Shown here: positions 53,301-62,300 of the stretch, one piece after another | Position numbering within the stretch: the stretch's first letter is position 1 | How the letters are laid out: each line of letters opens with the position of its first letter | Origin: Hanleya hanleyi | Taxonomy: Eukaryota; Mollusca; Polyplacophora; Lepidopleurida; Hanleyidae | NCBI GenBank assembly: GCA_036873755.1 | Contig: JAVTVY010037243.1 | Span: forward strand, 96,854 to 160,853 | Direction: 5' to 3' | DNA: 64,000 bases | Position numbers and translations under genes: made by a program | The notes under the pieces: generated by a model | Database searches by the model: none | Seen by the model: the letters and a program-made list of their open reading frames with translations, nothing else | Told to the model about the DNA's origin: nothing

Positions 53301-56300
53301 GTTCTGTGGCAATAATGTACTGGATTTGGACAACTCTGCACTCCTCTTCATTTATTAACTTAATTTAGCATACTAGTTTTATAAATGAACAAAAGGAAAC
53401 ATTTTTCATCACTTCTTAGGCAGTCTGACCCTACCATAGCTCATGTAGCACAAGTATTTGTTACTTAATTCATTCCATGGAGAGTTCCACTGTTTTCTCC
53501 ATCTTAGCATACTAGTTTTATAAATGAACAAAAGGAAACATTTTTTATCACTTCTTAGGCAGTCTGACCCTACCATGGATGGATGGATGGATGTACTTAG
53601 CTCATGTAAGACAAGTATTTGTTACTTCATTCCATGGAGAGTTCCACTGTTTTCTCCATCTAAAAACTTGAGAGTTCTTTGCCATTATCATAAACAGATG
53701 TTTTAACATGGGAACTTCTCACTCATGCTGGAAAATAGGATGGTTGCAACAATATAGGAAACCTAGAAATTATAGGCCCATCATGAGGGAGGCTGCTTGC
53801 AGAACACACCTGCTAGACAATTGCACCCATTCCCCCTATAAAACAAAAGGGACCATTTCTTTCTCTCAAAACCACAACTGCAAAAACCTATCTGCCTTTT
53901 GAAAGAATACCAGTAAATCAAGCTACAAATTAACCATAGTTAAAGTGTCAATAATATTTTCAAATGCCCTCGACTAAAATTATAGAGAATCACTAACCTG
54001 TGATGAAGCCAACCAAATCTCCACTGTCACACACTGCTATATATATATATACATGTAATTATACAAAGGTGAATGTCTGCTAGGAGATGAGAACACCCTA
54101 TAATGTTTATACTTCCCCTCAATTGTAAACTGAATTCTACAAACTGCAGGGGGATTTTTCCACGAAGGTTCCCATAACCTTACCGAGGCCTTTGGCCAAG
54201 ATTTTAAAATCCACCTCAGCTCAAAATCAAACTACATGTAGATCATGTACTCCCTCATATTTCCCTGTGGTTTATATCAATAGTGAGGAGAACCTTTTCT
54301 GACTTCATCTCTAAAGAGTTGCTCCCAGCTTGTAGGTCAAAAGAAACACATGTCTGCCACATGTGTGAAATTGATGTGTACCCACAGTTGACGATGAACT
54401 ACAAACTTGAGACAATGTCATGGACAGGAGACTAATTTGGAAACAGGGAATTTGACTAAACTTCAACACAACTGGATTCGTGGAACATTCCGCTTAGAAT
54501 ACTTTACAGTTGTCTCGACTCAAAAAGTTGGACTGTATGAAATCGCAGGAAGATATTCCATTTGTTTCACATTATTTATGTGCAAGTGTTAGCTCATTCT
54601 AGCTACTGCGTGTAAACGGTCTCATTTTTTCTCCACAGACAATAGGCCTGCTGCACAAAGGGACATCACTCTTGTGAAGCCATGTCAGAACTCTGGCAAT
54701 AAAATCATGACAATAAAATCATGACCAGATAAGAATGAACAGAACTCGTCTACATGGGGGAAATATTTAATTCCATATCTTCAAGTATTTCCCACTTTCA
54801 CTGGCTTGTTAATGTTTTTGATCGTTAATAATTCTTATTATTTAGATATTAGTGAAAATATGATAATGGTAATGAACTCACGAATGATTATCTGCAATGA
54901 GAGTGTTCATCAATGTGAACTGATATTATGAATCCAAAACTTTGGCCTACTGCTGCATGTGCATTAGATTCTATCATGTAACATAACTACAAGTAAATTC
55001 ATTCACACTCAACTTTCTGGTTTAGAATGAAGAGAATACATGCATGTTTACACCATGTACATGTTTATGTTTAGTTGCAAAATTCTGTATGTTTAGTTGC
55101 AAGATTCTGTTGTTTATCAATCATGCATATAGATATATATATACTAATGAGGTATCGTGTACTTCAAAAACATGCATTTTTTTACCATTTTGATGATTTA
55201 GTCATCAACAGCAAACAAAATTAAAATTGCAAATTCCTCCCCGTGCATGCATAAATAAAATCAATACGCAAAACTTGAAATAATAAGGAAAGAAATCAAA
55301 ATTATGTTCAGTATGTAAATTTTAGAAAAATTGATAACTTCCAGAATACATCCATACCTGTTACAGTTTGCCAAAATAGAAAAGTTTTGATTCGTGAAAG
55401 TCAAGGTTTTTAATATGTTGGATATGTTGATTTGACATGGTGCTTGAAAAAAATCTGTTCTATTTGGAACATGTGGATGGCTGTAGATGAGCTGCATAAA
55501 CCAAAATTCCAAGAACAAAATACATTGGCCAAGAATCTGAATGTGTTTTCTGCGCTGGAATGAATATGATGATACATCAATTATGTCTGTTGGCAATTCA
55601 TAGATAATGTATGTAATTCTAGAGGGTGGGTTATGAGTCAGGATAGTGTTACTTTTACATTACACAGTAATGGTGAATGGTGATCAAGCCTGATTAGGTG
55701 TGATGTTCTTTTAAGCCGATGAAAATTGAAAAATTACTTTGTTCAATATTTATATATGAATTCATTAATATTCATGCTGTTATTGTAAATAATGACCTCC
55801 AATGAGGATCGCCAGCCACACTAGGCAGCGCTAGTGCTCCAACAGGTAAAGAAGACGGGGCGTCATAAAACGAACAATTATAACGTCGTTACATTATGAC
55901 ATTGCCTTTGCGCCGTCCTGACAACGACATGGTCATGCGCCGTTTACCTCTTGGTACACATAGCCACCTGGTGTTAGTTTGAGCTGGCGAACCCCATTCA
56001 TAGCATTTCAACAGCAGTCAATTCGTGCAGTATTTAATTGGAGGCATATTAGATTTCACCCATTTCATGGAAGTACATATTAATATAACAGTACACATGA
56101 GAAAATTAAGTTCTTTCTTTTCCAAATTCATGAAAAATAAATCACTCCACCATTAATCTAATTTCAATATTTTGAATGCCCAAAATCCAAAATAATAGGG
56201 TAAAAGAAGTACATGTACATGTACTCATATTAAGAAGTACTCATATTAAGAAGTACTCATATTAAGAAGTACTCATATTAAGAAGTACTCATATACTCAT

Positions 56301-59300
56301 ATTAAGAAGTACTCATATTAAGAAGTACTCATATTAAGCGGGTGGTAAAAGAACACGCTATACACCGACACTGCCCACCAAAAACAAAATGGTTTGATAG
56401 GAAAAAAATCCTGTATAAGAGCATGATATGCCATGATTCTCTCCGAGAAAAATCTATGGCAATAAGTGAAGGTATTGTAGAGACTCCTCTATATTGAATG
56501 TGATTTCAAGGTATCGGGAGAAAGAAAGAACTTATATGAAATCAAGGCTCACACCATGAAAACTTCTCTCAACTACATTATCTGTTAATCTGGCATGGTT
56601 AATTGTGCTCCAGAGGTGCCACCACTGGTTCAACATGTCAGGCCTCAAACTCAAGTGATGGATTCTCGTTTGAAAGCAGGGTGGAACCCCTGTAGTATAT
56701 ACAAGCTGACGGCTGTTCCAGAAGAATGTACATATGGCGGGGGGGGGGGGGCTTTTTCTGAACCAACCACCCATATACCATCTTTCCCATCTCTTTAATG
56801 TTGAAGATTGTAAAACACCCCACCACCCATATACCATGTAATTGAATTCTCTCCTCTCCCCTCTTGCCCAAGTACATTTTTCTGCAACAGCACATGAATT
56901 TATTAAAAATCCAACCCTGTGAACCTACATTTGGGACATGCAGGAAAACGTTATCCCAGTCCGGAGACATGCTGCGTGCGCCGATCGAACTACTCACGGT
57001 CTGGCGCGTCTCAAACGATCTCTGGAACTCCTCATTTGTCTCGTAGCCAGAATTCCCGCTCGTTCGCTGCAGAGTCGATGGCTGTGAGATAGTAGCAGTA
57101 GACGACTGAAGCAGTTTCTCTAGCTCGTCCAGAGTGCGTGTCGTTTCTAAGGTGTCGGGAGAAATTGGTTTAGGACTAGGCACTGGAGAGGGAGAGAAAG
57201 GGGGAGATAATTTGTTAGTTAAGTGCAAATTGAAAACTTGAATATGGATTTTATTATCAACTTCCAAACATATAATAATGCTACATTTTCAAATTTGAAT
57301 GATGCTCCTGTGCATGAGTATTCTGAAAGTCATTGATTCATATTTATTGTGCAGGCACATTCAGCAAACTGAACTGGTCAAAGATTTCAGTTTCTGCAAA
57401 GATTTCAGTTTCTGCAAATAACAGTACATGTCAAGATAATTCTCGGGAGTTATCTCCTCTTAGCACATAATTCTACTGGATCTTCACAATTCCGGGTGCT
57501 GACCTTTGTGAAGTGAAGTTTCTTTTATTACAAAAATCTGTTACTTTATTAACTTATTTCTCATTTTAACATCATAAAATTGTTTAGAACTTGAAGAATG
57601 TTTCTCGAATAGATGAGGGTAAATGTTTTACTTACACTCATACTTACATACACATCAATGTGTGTGGTATGGTTTTCACAATAACATGCAATAAATGAAT
57701 GTATTTGTAGAAGCAAAACTTCCATGAAAATAAAACAAAATATATTTTCAAACCATCCTTTTTCCCGAAATAAATATAAAAATGCGTGTAAAGTTTCCAG
57801 GGAAGAACCGAACATGCATTTAAGGTCTTCGGGGCAGTTGATGAATTATTTTGAAAAATTCCTTCATGCTACATGTATACACATGTACCGATACCCTAAA
57901 AGCAGGTCTGATTAATTCGCATTCTAATATCAAACAAAAGTTACTATTCTATAAGGTTAGTAAAGGCTATATTCTAACTTCCCAGAAAAGATAAAACTCG
58001 GAAGATAGAGCATGTTAAATGAGTTTTCGATCCAGGAGCGGATGGATTTGAGTATGCCACTGAAGCCTTGAATGCCGTTCGGTTCTTGAGAATGGATTTT
58101 CTGGCGAGGGCCGTCAATGAGGTACGAATGAGTTCTGTGAAGGAAAAACAGAACAGATGTCACTACCTCCGGTTGAGCGATGTACGTGGACCTCCGTGAC
58201 GAGCTGCTGGTATCCCGGCGATGTCGACGTTGACTGGTCCGGCGACAGGGAGCGCGGCTCAGGGATGTACGGGTACTGCTTGGTGTCCACGTTGTCCGAT
58301 TGATTCGACGAATATGTCTGGTAGGATGACGCAAAATTCTGAAATTGCTGAGGGATAGGAGAGTAAGAGCGAGGGGAGAGTGGAGGGGTTTGACTCGTAC
58401 CTCGTGGCGGTGATCGCTGGAACATCTGCTGGCGGTCGAAGGAACGGTCTGAGTACTGCCTCTGTAATGGTCGACCACTGGGCTGCCACTCCTTGCTGCC
58501 CGACGCCGAGCGCTGGCGCATGTAGTCTCTACTGCTGCTACGTATGGGAGGGGTAATAGGTGCTGAAGCAGGCGCCATGGCACGCTGCTGGCCAGGCGAG
58601 GGAGGGGGTTTGTTAGACAGATTTTTAGCACCATTAGTAGTATAGTACGTCTCCCGGGTCCAGGTGTGAGTATTCACTCCATCATTATAGTTGACGTCCG
58701 AAATCTGATCCGCCGTGTTCTGGCGCTTGAGCGTGGCACTTGCGTATGCATGTTGAGGATTTGACCCCCAGAGGTCATCGTTGGCACCCACACTCGCCGA
58801 TCGGTGCATGGGATAGATCGGACCATTCATAACTGGGGAGGAAGAAAAGCTGGCAAGTTCTTCCGCTTCGCTTTCCGCCCGCTTCTTCATGTAACTCGTT
58901 TGAGCACCTTTGAGCTCAGCTACAAGGCGTCTTTCTTGCATAGAGCGTTCATGCATATCTTTACCTTCGCGTTTTGTGCGGAGTTTAGTCTGCTGCTGTT
59001 CTAGCCATGACAACGGTAGGTTGGGGTCGTACCGACTGGAACCATCCATTGTGCGGTACATGTACACATCTCCGCTCTTGTTCTCATAGTCCGTCCTGTA
59101 AGGCAGGGTGTGTGTTCGCACTGGCGGGGAAGGAGCGCCGGGGCTGCGGACGTTGCCGTCACGTTCCAGAGATGAAAATTGCTTTGACTGCTCAATACTC
59201 TGTACGGGAGTGTACGTGAAAGCATTCTTGGGTATGTAATGGGGGCGATCTGATGACTTCTGTGACTCCTCATGAACGGTTCTTGAAGTTTTTACGACAC

Positions 59301-62300
59301 GCTCTTCACGAAAGCCTGGCTGGTTGAACGAGGTGTGTGTGCGCTCTACAGTAACTTTCTGCAAATTGTCGCCACTCTTTGTCTCACTGACGTCTTTGCT
59401 CCTTGTCACAACTGGTGCCGGAGCTGATGATTCTGCAAGTAGATCTTTCAGGATGTCATCCAGTTGACTTTGGTCATCCCGGGGCTTATGGACAATCTTG
59501 ATATCGCTACCCGTCTGGCCCGACTGACCGGAGTAAGACCGGGACGTCGTCGAATATGATGAACTTGATTGTAGTCCGGTGTTTAGACTCGAGTTGTTCA
59601 TGTTCATGTTAGCCAAGTATCCTGTGGAAGAGAATGAGAGGAACAAATTAAAACATTGTCAGTCAACGACATTGTTGCAAATGAACTCAAATATCACCAA
59701 GAAGTACTTCAAGGCTTTACCGGAGATATTCCAAATTTCTCCCAACAATTTAAGTTCTGAGTATGTCGCTTCATGTTTTAGAGTGCTTACAGGGTTGCAT
59801 TTCTTCTCTCTCAAAATACCACTTCAGAGCAATTAAGAGTACATGTGTTTGTTGTATTTTGTCAAAAATGAATCAATCCAAAGTGACCTGGCTGGACTTC
59901 CTGGTAACTTTTACCATCTATGAATGATGCTTAATAGAAACCACGGATATCATCCAGTTTTAAAGTATTTGAGAATTCAATTCAAATTTTCAAAAAGAAA
60001 TTCAGGATTATCATTGGCTTCTGGCAAAAATTGGTGGAAATTTCAGCCAATCATAAAGGTTCATTAATCAATGTACAAAACCTTACCTCTGACACCAAGG
60101 TAGAAAACAACCAAAGATGTATTGGGTGCATACAAAATTACACACAATAACCTTGCATTTAGTTTTACAGTTACAATGAATACATGCACGTGACCTCATA
60201 AGTAAGCTACATGTAGGTTGGCTAAATTCAGTAAATTATATATGAAGTTAGGCATGTGCATGCATATTTGTTTTTTCGTTAAAAGTTAATGATTTCAAAA
60301 TACTAAGTCTTGGGCATTGGATGATAAAGAAAATAATGTACATGTATGATTAAAATTAAAAAATAAAGTTGAAGCAAGTTAGCTATTACGGCTATAAACT
60401 TTGCTAGACTGAACCAAATTATGCTGGTGGGTTCTGTGAGGCATCCGGATTGAGCCACGACCTGGTGTATATGTTTACACTTTGATGAAATGGACTCATT
60501 ATCGCAGTAATACTTTAGATTGAGAAGAATGTACAGATGTACAGATTACACAGCACAGAAGCAATCATAGATTGCTTGGATGTAGATTGCCTGGAAGTCC
60601 ATCATAAAGTAACTAAGATATGGACAGGACAAGGGACAGGACAATCATACATTGGCGTTGATGATAACGGAACCCACAAGAAACATGACAATGCACATCT
60701 GCAATGTACTAAGCATCTTCCATACCAGTTTCAAACTGGTCAGACAATCAAAAATTGATGTTGATGATAAATGGCAATAACTCTGGGGAAAATCATCAAA
60801 ACCTTCAAAGAAAAAAACAAAAAACAGAGAGTGCACATCTACAAGGCACTAAGGAGCTTCCGTGTAAGTTTTCAAGTTGTCGATCAAATAGTACATGAGA
60901 TATGGCCCAGGCAAGTTTGGCCATACGGATGGAAGTTTTTTCTATATGCCCATCCTCCAATTAGAAGAGAGGGAAGTATAAATATCTCTGATGATGCCAA
61001 TGCCCCTCTCAATAACACAAAATGACCAATGAGTAACAAGTGTTATAACATCAATATGAATACCATAAATAGCCATGCTTATTGTTTGAATTACATGTAG
61101 ATCAAATAAAAACATGAAGCTGCGCTATCGAAACCCCTCGGCTCTGAACCCCAGCTATTATAATGTAAGGGTGTCTCTACCAATTGATTGGCTTGTGGGA
61201 AGAAATATTTACCCCTGGTATTGTAAGTGTACTTTCTTTGAAAAAAAAAGAAAAGTTTTCCTCCCCTTAAATTAATTTGTTTCTGGAATAAATTGAAAGA
61301 GCTGTATCGATGTCGCACCAAAACAACAGTACACATGGCTAGATAAATACAGTACATGTATACTAAATGACACATGTATGTCATTTTCAAAACAGATTTG
61401 CAAGCATTCTTTGCATTGTCTAAGAAAATAAATCAATAAATCAGTCATCCAATCAATAAATATATGTGATACTATACTAACATGATATAGAAATAATATG
61501 CAAACTTAACATAGGAATTAGTGGATTTTGTTAGACAAGGGGCATACTTTCTGACACGACTCAGTTTTGATAGGCATCTAGTGTCATTTTCAAAACAGAT
61601 TTGCAGGCATTCTTCGCATTGTGTAAGAGAATAAATCAATAAATCAGTCATCCAATCAATAAATAAATGTGATAGTATACAAACATGATATAGAAATTAT
61701 ATGCAAACTTAACATAGGAATTAGTGGATTTTATTAGACAAGGGGCATAACTCTGCAAAATACTTTCCGACACGACTCATTTTTGATAGGCACCTAGTTC
61801 AGGTCAAGAGAAACAACTGTATCACGTTAGGATGTTGTATATGGAACGGTTCTGAAATTATCACAATAACAAATCATAAATGGATTTTTATTTGTAAAAA
61901 GGGGCATAACTCTGCAAAATATTGTCCGAGATGACTCATTTTCGATAGGCTTCTGGTTTACGTGAAGATAAATAGATGTAACAAGTTTGGTTGCCATGCA
62001 TGAAACGGTTCTGTAGATATCGCGGTAACGGATTTTATTAGACAAGGGGCATAACTCTGCAAAATACTTTCTGACACGACTCATTTTCGATAGGCATCTA
62101 GTTTAGGTCAAGAGAAACAACTGTATCACGTTAGGATGTTGTATATGGAACAGTTATGAAATTATCACAATAACAAATCATAAATGGATTTTTATTTGTA
62201 AAAAGGGGCATAACTCTGCAAAATAATTTCCGAGATGACTCATTTTCGATAGGCTTCTGATTTACGTGAAGATAAATAGATGTAACAAGTTTGGTTGCCA

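Larger units (their letters stand above)
47860..56990. other. Largest tensin intron: mostly unremarkable
   Basis: It holds the TIR element copy 2, small tandem repeats and the candidate alternative first exon. Open frames such as 52279-52638 show no family signature or splice support. No RNA gene is recognised. Confidence 0.5.

Noticed and set aside
57957..58634. 225-codon minus-strand ORF
   Set aside because: Its right half is an out-of-frame reading of the large tensin exon; only the 57974-58134 part is considered, as a possible alternative exon.
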